The notes beneath the pieces were generated by a model, which was not told the DNA's origin, searched no databases, and worked only from the letters and a program-made list of their open reading frames with translations. DNA of 43,270 nucleotides. Source: Chloroflexota bacterium (GTDB lineage Bacteria > Chloroflexota > Anaerolineae > UBA4142). The position numbers were made by a program, and so were the translations under genes. The stretch lies in the NCBI GenBank assembly GCA_016215025.1, contig JACRMI010000100.1, positions 1-43,270 on the forward strand, in the 5' to 3' direction. Shown here piece after piece: positions 23,967 through 32,247 of this stretch. Position 1 is the stretch's first letter. Each line of letters begins with the position of its first letter.

Positions 23967-26321
23967 ATGTTCGCCCTCTTTCGCAAGGCATATCGCGACC
24001 TAACGCAGCGCCGCGTTCGCTCACTCCTCACCCTGGGAGCGATTGCGATTGGCGTCGCGGGCATCGTCGCGATTGTTTCCACCGCGCAAAACCTCACGCG
24101 CGCGCAAGCCGCCGCGTATCAAAACACGTCCCAAGCCGACATCACCTTCTGGGTCTGGAATGCGCCGCCCAAAACCGAACGCGCGCTCCTCGATATTTCC
24201 AATGTCGCCGCTGCCGAACTCCGCAACAACTATTTCACCAAATGCAAATGGAACGGCGAGTACCGCGACGTGTACGTCTGGGGCATCCAAGATTTTTCCG
24301 ATCAACAGATCAATCAAATTCGCTTGCTCGATAACCTGCCCAAGCCCGGTGAATTCGTCGCCGAGACCAGCGTCCGCGAGCTGTTTCCCGTCCGCGTGGG
24401 CGATACGATTTCGTGCCGCGCGCGCGATGGTTCTTCGCAAACGCTGACGCTGGCAGGATTTGCGACGAGTCCCAATTATCCCAGCGCGACGATCCTCAAT
24501 TGGGCGACGGTGTATGCGAACGCGAGTGATGTGCAAAAATTGCTCGGCATCAGCGGCGCCAATCAAGCACTGCTCAAAGTCCAAGACTTGGCCAAGCTCA
24601 ACGATACGGCACGCGAAGCGGCACGGCTGTTTAATCGACGCAGTGTTGAGCACGCTGCACCAACTCTCCGCGATCCGAACAATTATCTCGGCAAGCGCGA
24701 ACTCGATGCACTCTTTCTTTTGCTCACCGTTTTTTCTATCGTCGGTTTGGTGACGAGCGGCTTTCTCGTCGCGAATACGCTCGCCGCGATGACGACCGAA
24801 CAAATCGGCGAGATCGGCGTGGTGAAAGCGATTGGCGGCACACGCTGGCAAGTCCTCACCATTTATATCATCGCCGCGATTTTGTACGGCATCATCGGCA
24901 CGCTGATCGGCATCGCATTCGGCGCGCTCGCAAGCTGGCGCTTGCTGCTCTACATCGGCTCGCTCTTAAATCTCGATGTGGCGTTTTCGATTTCGTCGGA
25001 AGGTGTCGCATTGGGCGCAGGCGTCGGCATCGGCGTGACGATTATTGGTGGATTGATTCCATCGCTCGCGGGAACCGGCATTCGCGTGAAAGACGCGCTC
25101 GAAGCGTACGGCATCACATCGACGTACGGACAAGGCAGAGTAGATCGACTCATGCAGCGATGGGTTGCGCTACCGCCACTCGCCGCGATGTCATTGCGAA
25201 ATCTCGCGCGCCGAAAAACCAGGTCGCTCATCACGACATTGGTCATCGCAGTTGCCGTTGCAGCATCCTTAGCCGCGCAAAGCACGAGCACATCGGTCGA
25301 TGCGGCGATTGATGGCTTGTTCCAAACGTATCGCGCCGATGCGTGGGCGTCGTTCGACCAATGGGTCGGCACGAACTTTGCTGGCAACTTGCGCGCCGCC
25401 GACGGCGTTCAAGCCGTCGAGGTCTGGTCGATTGGCGATGCCTGGGTCAGCGATCCGATTCCACACATCGCTCCCGTGCGCGCTCGCTTGTGGGGCGTAC
25501 CTGCCACTACGACGATGTACATTCCGCAACTGGTCGAAGGTCGCTGGTATCGCGCCGATGAAACGGACGGCGTCGTCATATCGACCGATTTACAGCAAGA
25601 GTTGAAGCTGCGCGCTGGTGATTTTATCAACGTAGAGATCGGCAAGGCACAGCGCAATTTTAAAATCGTCGGCGTCGTGATCGACAATAGCATCTTCTTG
25701 GGCAGCACCGTCGCCGGAAAAGTTTTCGTGCCGGAAGACCTCGTCGAAAAGATGCAGCAGCGCGAAGGGTGGGCGACGTTCTTTGCGTTCTCGTTCGACG
25801 CGCACGATCCGGCATCGGTTGAAAAACGCTTGGGTGAAATGCAAGCCAAGTTCAGACAGTACCAAATGGGCACAGACTCGGCATACCGCGAAGTGGCCGG
25901 TGCCAAAGAACAATCGCGCATTTTGTCGCTGGCGCTGTACGCGATGAGTCTCATTATCGGCGCGATTGGCGCGCTGGGTGTGTTGAACACACTGACTTTA
26001 AATGTTCTCGAACGACGCCGCGAGATTGGCGTATTGCGTTCTATCGGCGCGGCGAATGAAAATCTCGTGCAGGTGTTTTTGACCGAAGGACTTGCGTTAG
26101 GCTTGGGTGGTTGGGTCATTGGGATTTTGATTGGCTACCCCATGGGGCAGTTGCTTATCAACTTGATGCAATCGATTCTGTTTCACATCAATTACATTTT
26201 TAGCGCGCAAATGATTCTCGCCAGTTTATTGTTCGCGCTCGTACTGTCGATTGCCGCCAGTTTGATTCCTGCGCTCGGCGCGGCGCGTTTGCGCGTGAGC
26301 CAGGTCCTGCGCTATGAATAA
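23967..26321 (+). CDS. FtsX/MacB-type ABC transporter permease
   Basis: 784 aa from ATG 23967 (MFALFRKAYRDLTQRRVRSLL is the normal start; the upstream in-frame codons at 23931-23966 are promoter). Two repeats: MacB-like periplasmic core after the first transmembrane helix, then FtsX with three helices (~240-380), then a second N-terminal helix (~420), periplasmic core and FtsX (~660-780), so about eight transmembrane segments. Such permeases work with an ATPase of the LolD/MacB type to export lipoproteins or peptides or transmit mechanical force; no ATPase gene is next to it, which is unusual. The neighbours downstream are hydrolases. Confidence 0.88.
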   Translation: MFALFRKAYRDLTQRRVRSLLTLGAIAIGVAGIVAIVSTAQNLTRAQAAAYQNTSQADITFWVWNAPPKTERALLDISNVAAAELRNNYFTKCKWNGEYRDVYVWGIQDFSDQQINQIRLLDNLPKPGEFVAETSVRELFPVRVGDTISCRARDGSSQTLTLAGFATSPNYPSATILNWATVYANASDVQKLLGISGANQALLKVQDLAKLNDTAREAARLFNRRSVEHAAPTLRDPNNYLGKRELDALFLLLTVFSIVGLVTSGFLVANTLAAMTTEQIGEIGVVKAIGGTRWQVLTIYIIAAILYGIIGTLIGIAFGALASWRLLLYIGSLLNLDVAFSISSEGVALGAGVGIGVTIIGGLIPSLAGTGIRVKDALEAYGITSTYGQGRVDRLMQRWVALPPLAAMSLRNLARRKTRSLITTLVIAVAVAASLAAQSTSTSVDAAIDGLFQTYRADAWASFDQWVGTNFAGNLRAADGVQAVEVWSIGDAWVSDPIPHIAPVRARLWGVPATTTMYIPQLVEGRWYRADETDGVVISTDLQQELKLRAGDFINVEIGKAQRNFKIVGVVIDNSIFLGSTVAGKVFVPEDLVEKMQQREGWATFFAFSFDAHDPASVEKRLGEMQAKFRQYQMGTDSAYREVAGAKEQSRILSLALYAMSLIIGAIGALGVLNTLTLNVLERRREIGVLRSIGAANENLVQVFLTEGLALGLGGWVIGILIGYPMGQLLINLMQSILFHINYIFSAQMILASLLFALVLSIAASLIPALGAARLRVSQVLRYE

Positions 26322-26370
26322 TTTAACTGCAAAGCTCGCTAATCTTCGCTAAACAGGTCACGCTTCGCGT

Positions 26371-26388
26371 GAGCGGAGCGAAGAATCT
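26371..26388. repeat. Partial copy of the TCATTCTGAG-type repeat
   Basis: GAGCGGAGCGAAGAATCT, an exact 18-base match to the reverse complement of 32299-32316 in the long inverted repeat at 32248-32324. Confidence 0.6.
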
Positions 26389-26421
26389 TTTTCGCTCGGC
26401 AAACTCAAGGAGGAGAGGAAA

Positions 26422-27354
26422 ATGGGCACGACGACAGACACCACGCTCGGTCCAAACCGCACGCCATCGCGCGCGATGGTCATCATCCATGGCGCGGGCG
26501 ATTGGCCCATCGGCTATTCCAAACCGATGGTCGAAACTATCCAGGGATTTATCGATTCGCCCGTGACCAATCAATTTGAGCGGATCGAAGTCAACTACTC
26601 GGATGTCATCAAGTCATCGGCAGCGCAAGCCGCACGCGCCACGCTCGGACAATCCCAAGCCATGTTCATGAACGCGCTCATGAACGAACATTTGCAAGCG
26701 TCGATGAATGCGCTTGGCACAGATCAATTGTTGAAGCGGATGGTCGGCCAGACGCCACAGTTCATTGGGCTGGCAACCGCGGCGCTCTTTCCTGGGTCAG
26801 ATATCGTGTTGAATGCATTGGCGCAAATCATCTGCGGAAAATCGCTGGCTCAATTGCGCAACGAAGTCCTGTCTGCCATCGCGCCGACGATTCAAGACGT
26901 TTGCCTATACCTCTCTGCGACCGCGTTTGAAAATCAGTTTCGGCAAAAATTGATCGACAAACTGCACGAGGCGCAAAAATTCGACGAAGTGATTTTGGTG
27001 AGCCATAGTCTGGGGACCGTAATCACCTTCGACGTGCTCAACGCGTGGAAAGAAGAGACGCCCAAGATTCCGGTTTGGTTCACGATGGGTTGCCCACTCG
27101 CCAAAGTCTTGCGCCTTGCATCGGGCCGCAGCGCCGAATTGAAGAAACCCAGCTTGGTCAAGCGTTGGTTCAACATCTACAACACAAACGATCTCGTTGC
27201 CAATATGCTCAGCCCGACTTTTAACAAAGACGGCGTCTATGATGTGTTTTGCGCGCTCAAAGACCCTGCCAAATCCGACCCAGGCTCCGCGCATGATTAT
27301 TTCACAAATAGCAACGCGCTCAGACTCGTGGCGGATGTTATCGCAACATTCTAG
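26422..27354 (+). CDS. Alpha/beta-hydrolase-fold serine hydrolase (copy 1)
   Basis: 310 aa, AAGGAGGAG before ATG 26422. Oxyanion-type IIHGAGDW (HG at 23-24), nucleophile elbow VSHSLGTV (Ser196), with D257 in NTNDLVANM and H291 in SAHDYF as plausible acid and base. No signal peptide; some hydrophobic helical content in the cap (~110-135). Resembles lipase/esterase-like hydrolases; substrate unknown. Paralogous to the next gene (27461), with the same elbow, the GCPL.KV segment and the AHDY end. Confidence 0.8.
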   Translation: MGTTTDTTLGPNRTPSRAMVIIHGAGDWPIGYSKPMVETIQGFIDSPVTNQFERIEVNYSDVIKSSAAQAARATLGQSQAMFMNALMNEHLQASMNALGTDQLLKRMVGQTPQFIGLATAALFPGSDIVLNALAQIICGKSLAQLRNEVLSAIAPTIQDVCLYLSATAFENQFRQKLIDKLHEAQKFDEVILVSHSLGTVITFDVLNAWKEETPKIPVWFTMGCPLAKVLRLASGRSAELKKPSLVKRWFNIYNTNDLVANMLSPTFNKDGVYDVFCALKDPAKSDPGSAHDYFTNSNALRLVADVIATF

Positions 27355-27363
27355 CAGTTGAGT

Positions 27364-27424
27364 AGAAACCCATTTTCTTGGTTAATGACTTGATGTATCG
27401 AAGACGTCCAGAAAAAGGGGTTCT
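27364..27424. repeat. Inverted repeat with 15-bp arms (GAAACCC family, copy 2)
   Basis: AGAAACCCATTTTCT (27364-27378) and AGAAAAAGGGGTTCT (27410-27424), arms matching at 13 of 15 positions; same arm sequence as 4069-4083 with one change. Sits between the two hydrolase paralogues. Confidence 0.65.
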
Positions 27425-27460
27425 TCGATCATTGCTCCGCCTCGTCCTATGGAGGACACG

Positions 27461-28408
27461 ATGCCCGTCAATCACCAAGCCTGTCAGTTTGTTCGCCAGT
27501 TAAGCCCAAGACCGGACAAGATCTTGATCGCGATTCATGGTGCAGGCGCTTTTTCTCCGCAAGACTATGAGCATTTTTTGCAAGGCGTCGACGACCAAAT
27601 CAAAGACCCCGCGGTCAAGGGCAAGTACGATTGCTTGGGCGTGCTGTATGCAGACCTCATGCCCAGACACATAGCCCTTGTCGGCAAGGAGCATTCCGAT
27701 TTCAAAAAGAATTTTAAGCAGCAAATCCTACGAGAACAATTCCTGGGTTTGCGGGCGATGGAACGCCATCGCAGAACATTGCCGCCCGGCGCAAGCACTA
27801 GAACGCTCGGCATCAAAAGCGCCGCCAACGATCTATTGGACTGGATTTTCAAAAACGGCATCGTCGATAGACTGATCGATTTCCTCTCGCTGTTTGTTTC
27901 ACTGCCGCCCCTCGCCAACGAAATCGCCGACGAGGTGTATGCTTATTTGAACGATTTCACCTTCGCCACCCAGGTCCAGAATTGTTTGCTCGACGCGCTC
28001 GCTCAGGCCGCGCCGTACTCCCAGGTCGTCTTGGTGAGCCACAGCTTGGGAACCGTCGTTGCGTTGGACGCGCTCAACCGCTGGAGCTCGAATCAAAAGA
28101 TCGATTATTGGTTCACACTGGGATGCCCGCTCAACAAGGTGAAACTCTTGCACGAGGACAGCACAGCTACTGCCTTGACCCATTACTGCGTGGCGCACTG
28201 GTATAATCTGTACGACAACCACGATATTATCGCCGGGGTGTTGGGACCCAATTTTTCGCCGCAGCCTAACGATCCGCCCACCAAGCCGAGCGTGCATGAT
28301 ATTTTTGTTGAAGTGGGCAACGCGATGCCTGAGGCGCATGATTATATGCGAAATCCCTTGACTCTGAAATTTATTGCCGATGCGCTACAGCAAAGGAGCG
28401 TGCCATGA
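27461..28408 (+). CDS. Alpha/beta-hydrolase-fold serine hydrolase (copy 2)
   Basis: 315 aa; ATG 27461 chosen because GGAGG lies 5 bases upstream (the ORF could begin at 27449). AIHGAGAF (26-29), VSHSLGTVVALD with nucleophile Ser195, D255 in YDNHDII, H293 in EAHDYM. Similar architecture to 26422-27354 but with a different cap region (~60-160). Stop overlaps ATG of the downstream alcohol dehydrogenase by ATGA, so the two are translationally coupled; the product could be an alcohol or ester substrate handed to that enzyme (inference only). Confidence 0.8.
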   Translation: MPVNHQACQFVRQLSPRPDKILIAIHGAGAFSPQDYEHFLQGVDDQIKDPAVKGKYDCLGVLYADLMPRHIALVGKEHSDFKKNFKQQILREQFLGLRAMERHRRTLPPGASTRTLGIKSAANDLLDWIFKNGIVDRLIDFLSLFVSLPPLANEIADEVYAYLNDFTFATQVQNCLLDALAQAAPYSQVVLVSHSLGTVVALDALNRWSSNQKIDYWFTLGCPLNKVKLLHEDSTATALTHYCVAHWYNLYDNHDIIAGVLGPNFSPQPNDPPTKPSVHDIFVEVGNAMPEAHDYMRNPLTLKFIADALQQRSVP

Positions 28409-29508
28409 AAACTCTGGCTGCCGTCGTGCGTGAAACCAACAAACTCGTTATCGAAACAGTTGAACTCGCGCCGCCAAAAGCGAATGAAGTCTTGGTGCGC
28501 GTGTATGCGGCGGGTGTTTGTCACTCCGATCTGCATACCTTGCGTGGCGAATTGCGCGCGACACCTCCGCTCGTCCTAGGACACGAAGGCGCAGGCATCG
28601 TCGAACAAGTTGGCAGCGCGGTGACGCACGTCAAACCCGGTGAGCGCGTGCTGGTCAATTGGCTGCCCGCCGACGGTACATGTCCGATATGTCTCAAAGG
28701 TTTTCCGAATCTCTGCGAACGATTTCCGAAAACGCTATACCAAGGATTTTTATCCGATGGCACGTCCCGCTTTTGCAGCAGCGACGGAATGCCCATAAAG
28801 CATTACCTCAGCGCATCGACCATGTCCGAATACATCGTCATCGATCAAGCCAGCGCGATCCCATTTCCCAGCGATGTTCCGTTCGACGTGGCGGCCATCA
28901 TCGGTTGCGCGGTGGCAACGGGCGTCGGCGCAGTCGTCAACACGGCGAACGTCAAGCCAGGAAGCTCAGCAGCCGTCATCGGTTGCGGCGGCGTCGGGTT
29001 AAGCATAGTCATGGGATTGAAATTGGCAGGCTGTTATCCGATCATCGCCGTGGATGTGATGGACAACAAATTGAATTGGGCAAAAAGTTTTGGTGCGACC
29101 GAGACCATCAATCCACTCCAAGCAAACGTCGTCGAAACGTGCAAAGCATTTGTTCACAATGGACCGGATTACGTTTTCGATTCGGTTGGTTCGGCGACGA
29201 CAATTCCGCAAGCACTGCAAGCAGTTGCGCCCGGCGGGACCGCCGTCATCGCCGGCATGCACTCGGCGAAAATCAATGTATCGATTCCGGCAGGCAATCT
29301 GATTTTCCAAAACAAGCGTTTGCTCGGTTCCTTCTATGGCTCGATGCGACCGCAAGTTGATCTGCCCCATCTGATCGATTTATATCGCGCCGGACGTTTG
29401 CCGGTGAGTGGACTCATCACGCGCCGCTATAAACTTCAAGACGTGATACAGGCGTTTGCGGATATGGAAGCGGGTGAGGTTGCGCGCGGAGTGATCAGTT
29501 TTCAGTAA
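28405..29508 (+). CDS. Zinc-dependent alcohol dehydrogenase (MDR superfamily)
   Basis: 367 aa. Catalytic zinc residues C39 (GVCHSDLH), H60-E61 (LGHEGAG) and the later IIGCAVATG Cys; NAD-binding GCGGVGLS with AVDVMDNK. The length and lobes match class III/long-chain MDR enzymes (formaldehyde/mycothiol-type). In the structural zinc lobe, the first of four Cys is Asp90 (PADGTCPIC; remaining C93, C96, C104), so that site is altered. Oxidises primary alcohols or reduces aldehydes with NAD(H). Coupled to the hydrolase upstream by ATGA overlap. Confidence 0.9.
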   Translation: MKTLAAVVRETNKLVIETVELAPPKANEVLVRVYAAGVCHSDLHTLRGELRATPPLVLGHEGAGIVEQVGSAVTHVKPGERVLVNWLPADGTCPICLKGFPNLCERFPKTLYQGFLSDGTSRFCSSDGMPIKHYLSASTMSEYIVIDQASAIPFPSDVPFDVAAIIGCAVATGVGAVVNTANVKPGSSAAVIGCGGVGLSIVMGLKLAGCYPIIAVDVMDNKLNWAKSFGATETINPLQANVVETCKAFVHNGPDYVFDSVGSATTIPQALQAVAPGGTAVIAGMHSAKINVSIPAGNLIFQNKRLLGSFYGSMRPQVDLPHLIDLYRAGRLPVSGLITRRYKLQDVIQAFADMEAGEVARGVISFQ

Positions 29509-29559
29509 ACAGTCAACAGTAAACAGTTGTGGTCTCACTGCTCAGTGTTGACTGTTTAC
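29503..29559. repeat. Heptanucleotide repeat folded into a 14-bp inverted repeat
   Basis: CAGTAAA CAGTCAA CAGTAAA CAGTTGT (29503-29530) contains the left arm GTAAACAGTCAACA (29505-29518); the exact reverse complement is at 29546-29559. The left arm contains the TAA stop of the alcohol dehydrogenase. Confidence 0.75.
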
Positions 29560-29581
29560 GGTTCACTGCCTTTGAGGGTTT

Positions 29582-30286
29582 ATGACACACGCCATTCTCT
29601 TTGACCTTGATGGTACGTTGATCGACGATTCAATGGACGTTTTCTTGCCGCCGTACTTTCGCGCGCTCACGAAAAAAGTGGCGCATCTTGTGTCGCCCGA
29701 CAAATTCATCGCGCAACTCACAGCGTCTACGCGCGCGATGGTCGCCAAAACCGATCTATCGCTCACAATGGAAGACGCTTTTGCCGCCGACTTTTTTCCC
29801 AAGCTGGGTGTTGCCCGCGAAATCTTGATGCCGCTCTTTGACGATTTCTACGCGCGCGAGTATCCGCAGTTGCGTGCGGTCGTCAAACCAATTCCCGAAG
29901 CGCGCATGGTTGTGGCAAACGCCATCGCCTATGGATACCAGGTTATCATTGCGACGATGCCGGTGTTCCCCGGTACCGCTATTCGCCAGCGTATGGAATG
30001 GGCGGGAATTGCCGACTTGCCGTATGCGTTGGTCACAGATTTTGAGACGATGCATGTGAGCAAGCCGCATTCGGCGTACTACCGCGAGATCGCAACGATG
30101 ATTGGCTGCGCGCCAGAGGATTGCGTCATGGTGGGGAATGAGGTGGAGAATGATATTCTGCCGGCCAAGCGCGCGGGTATGAAAACATTTTTCGTGACGA
30201 ATGCGCACAATGCAAATGTGGATGCGCCAGCGGATTGGCGTGGCACGTTGATAGATTTGGACAAATTGTTAGTGCGCGGATTTTGA
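29582..30286 (+). CDS. HAD-family hydrolase
   Basis: 234 aa, GAGGG close before ATG 29582. HAD motif I FDLDGTLID (Asp nucleophile), motif II region VIIATMP, and motif III/IV VMVGNEVENDILPAKRAG with Mg-binding Asp. A phosphatase of phosphoglycolate-phosphatase-like subtype; substrate unknown. Followed by a terminator-like hairpin, so it probably ends its unit. Confidence 0.88.
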   Translation: MTHAILFDLDGTLIDDSMDVFLPPYFRALTKKVAHLVSPDKFIAQLTASTRAMVAKTDLSLTMEDAFAADFFPKLGVAREILMPLFDDFYAREYPQLRAVVKPIPEARMVVANAIAYGYQVIIATMPVFPGTAIRQRMEWAGIADLPYALVTDFETMHVSKPHSAYYREIATMIGCAPEDCVMVGNEVENDILPAKRAGMKTFFVTNAHNANVDAPADWRGTLIDLDKLLVRGF

Positions 30287-30289
30287 AGT

Positions 30290-30335
30290 AAACAAAGCTG
30301 CGACACACTTTCGAAAGTGCATCGCAACTTTGTTT
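30290..30335. terminator. Terminator-like long hairpin after the HAD gene
   Basis: AAACAAAG-(C)-TGCGA-(CA)-CACTTT pairs with AAAGTG-(CA)-TCGCA-(A)-CTTTGTTT, loop CG; A-rich on the left and T-rich on the right. Third member of the TGCGAYRCAC hairpin group. Confidence 0.75.
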
Positions 30336-30417
30336 AATCGCTCAGCCGAGAGAACTCACCTGCTACCAGATGCTCATTGGGCATGTTTGACCCATTTGGC
30401 GCGTTTGCTTTTTTAAT

Positions 30418-30445
30418 TTGCCAACGCATTTTTTTGTGGTATAAT
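30418..30445 (+). promoter_or_regulatory. tRNA-Val promoter
   Basis: TTGCCA (30418-30423), 16-base spacer, TGGTATAAT with perfect TATAAT (30440-30445); start ~30452, five bases before the tRNA. Confidence 0.75.
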
Positions 30446-30456
30446 GCGAGCAGTTC

Positions 30457-30530
30457 GGGCGGTTAGCTCAGTTGGTTAGAGCGCAGCGTTGACATCGCTG
30501 AGGCCGTAGGTTCGACTCCTTCACCGCCCA
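30457..30530 (+). tRNA. tRNA-Val (anticodon GAC)
   Basis: 74 nt. Acceptor GGGCGGT/ACCGCCC with discriminator A; D arm TAGCTCAGTTGGTTAGAGC; anticodon stem CAGCG/CGCTG with loop TTGACAT, anticodon GAC reading GUC; T loop GTTCGACTC. The CCA end is not encoded. No terminator separates it from the T-box leader downstream. Confidence 0.95.
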
Positions 30531-30536
30531 TACGAT

Positions 30537-30564
30537 CAGTAATCAGTGAACAGTAAACAGTAAA
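30537..30564 (+). repeat. Heptanucleotide tandem repeat, 4 units
   Basis: CAGTAAT CAGTGAA CAGTAAA CAGTAAA, exact 7-base period, between tRNA-Val and the T-box leader. Confidence 0.85.
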
Positions 30565-30793
30565 AGCAAAGACCAAGACGAGTAATCGAAATTGGTGCCT
30601 CAGGGAGATGCGGTCGAGACTGCAAGCCGCGTCGGCAAACAATCGATGAAAACCACTTGCGAGCTGGGTCACAGACCCCGGCGCGACCGTTAATCGCAAC
30701 ACGAGTGTGCAAAAGCCCAAGGATGTGCGGATGCAAATTTGGGTGGAACCACGGGAGGACTCTCTCGTCCCTTTTAGGACGTGAGAGTTTTTT
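30565..30793 (+). promoter_or_regulatory. T-box riboswitch, threonine-type specifier, upstream of aspartokinase
   Basis: Contains the T-box core GGGTGGAACCACGG (30741-30754) followed directly by a terminator hairpin and T run. In Stem I, an AGTA loop element (near 30580) and a GAAA-ACC-A string (ACC at 30652-30654) occupy the places of the AGUA and GAAA-GGC-A specifier loop in the well studied glyQS leader, so the specifier reads ACC (Thr). Uncharged tRNA-Thr would favour the antiterminator and turn on aspartokinase expression. It may be co-transcribed with the tRNA-Val. The specifier identity is inference from alignment by eye. Confidence 0.85.
30759..30793 (+). terminator. T-box terminator hairpin
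   Basis: ACTCTC-T-CGTCC, loop CTTTTA, GGACG-T-GAGAGT then T run; mutually exclusive with the antiterminator that uses 30741-30770. Confidence 0.85.
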
Positions 30794-30838
30794 GTTTTGT
30801 AGAGCAAATTTCCAATTTGCTTTTCGTGGGAGGAACTT

Positions 30839-32239
30839 ATGCGCGTTGTGATGAAATTCGGCGGAACATCTGTCGGCAATGGCGACCGCATTCTGAATGT
30901 TGCGCGACTCGTCTACGGCTATGCGACGCAAGGTCACGCGATTGTCGTGGCGTCGAGCGCGATGAGCGGCGTAACCGATACGCTGATTAAATCAGCGCGG
31001 CGTGCGGCTGAAGGCGATGCCAACACGTTCGTCACCGCGCACGATTCGTTGACGCAGCAACATTTCGCCGTGTTAGAGCGCGCCGTGAGCGATGAATCGA
31101 TGCGCGCGATCTTAAGCCAGCAAATTCAAGAGCGTCTCGCCGAGTTTGCGAATCTCTGTCGCAGCATTCACATCCTGGGCGAACTCACGCCGCGCGCGCT
31201 TGATATGGTCGGCTCACTCGGCGAACGCTTGCTCGTGCCGATTCTGGCGCAAGCGTTGCGCGAAAATGGCGCGCAAGCCCAAGCGATTGAATCGACCGAG
31301 TTGGTCGTCACCGACGATAATTTTACCCAAGCCAGCCCGTTGATGGACGCGACGCGGCAGAAATCGCGCGCGCTGTTGATGCCGATATTGCAAGCGGGTG
31401 GCATCCCCGTCGTCACCGGTTTTATCGGTGCGACGCGCCAAGGCATCATCACGACGCTCGGACGCGGCGGCAGCGATTACACCGGCACCATTCTCGGCAA
31501 CGCGATTGACGCCGACGAAGTGTGGATTTGGACAGACGTGAACGGCGTGATGACTGCCGATCCGCGCATCGTGCCAAACGCGCAGACGATACCAGAGATT
31601 TCGTATGGCGAAGCTGCCGAGTTGTCGTACTTTGGCGCAAAGGTGATTCATCCGAAAACAATTTCACCAGCCGCCGAGCGCGATATTCCGATTCGCATCT
31701 TGAACACGTTCGAGCCGACGCATCCTGGAACTCGCATTGTGCGCGCGCCCAAAACAAATGGTCACACGGCGAAAGCGATTACGGCGATTCGCGGATTAGG
31801 TCTCGTCACCGTCGAAGGGCGTGGAATGCAAGGCGTGCCCGGCGTGGCTGGTCGCGTTTTTGCGACGGTTGCGCGCGAAGGCATTAGCGTGCTGATGATT
31901 TCCCAATCGTCGTCGGAGCAAAATATTTGCTTCATCATCGAAGCGAACGCGGTGGAGCGCGCGCTGTCGGCGCTCGATCACGAGTTCGAACTCGACCGGA
32001 TGCGCGGCAACATCGATCGCGTGTGGGCGCAAGAACACATCGTCATCGTCGCGATTGTGGGCGCGGGTATGAAGGGCACGCCCGGCATCGCGGCAAACGT
32101 TTTCGGCGCGCTCGGCGACAAGAACCTGAACGTCATTTCGATTGCGCAAGGTTCGTCGGAGTTTAACCTTTCGCTCGTCGTGGACGAACACGACGCCAAC
32201 GGCGCCATGCGCGCGATTCACGACCGGTTTAATTTATAA
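30839..32239 (+). CDS. Aspartokinase with two ACT domains
   Basis: 466 aa, GGAGG 5 bases before ATG 30839. Amino-acid-kinase domain begins MRVVMKFGGTSVGNG, with GRGGSDYT and TADPR segments; two C-terminal ACT domains (~310-390 and 395-466), first marked by VTVEGRGMQGVPGVAGRVF and second by GAGMKGTPGIAANVF. Catalyses ATP-dependent phosphorylation of aspartate, the first step to Lys, Met, Thr and Ile. ACT domains indicate end-product feedback; the upstream T-box adds control by charged tRNA-Thr. The next gene is the following pathway enzyme. Confidence 0.95.
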   Translation: MRVVMKFGGTSVGNGDRILNVARLVYGYATQGHAIVVASSAMSGVTDTLIKSARRAAEGDANTFVTAHDSLTQQHFAVLERAVSDESMRAILSQQIQERLAEFANLCRSIHILGELTPRALDMVGSLGERLLVPILAQALRENGAQAQAIESTELVVTDDNFTQASPLMDATRQKSRALLMPILQAGGIPVVTGFIGATRQGIITTLGRGGSDYTGTILGNAIDADEVWIWTDVNGVMTADPRIVPNAQTIPEISYGEAAELSYFGAKVIHPKTISPAAERDIPIRILNTFEPTHPGTRIVRAPKTNGHTAKAITAIRGLGLVTVEGRGMQGVPGVAGRVFATVAREGISVLMISQSSSEQNICFIIEANAVERALSALDHEFELDRMRGNIDRVWAQEHIVIVAIVGAGMKGTPGIAANVFGALGDKNLNVISIAQGSSEFNLSLVVDEHDANGAMRAIHDRFNL

Positions 32240-32247
32240 GGCAAATT

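Noticed and set aside
30537..30564. Start of a CRISPR array (repeated units)
   Set aside because: Units are 7 bases with no spacers; no cas genes in the window.
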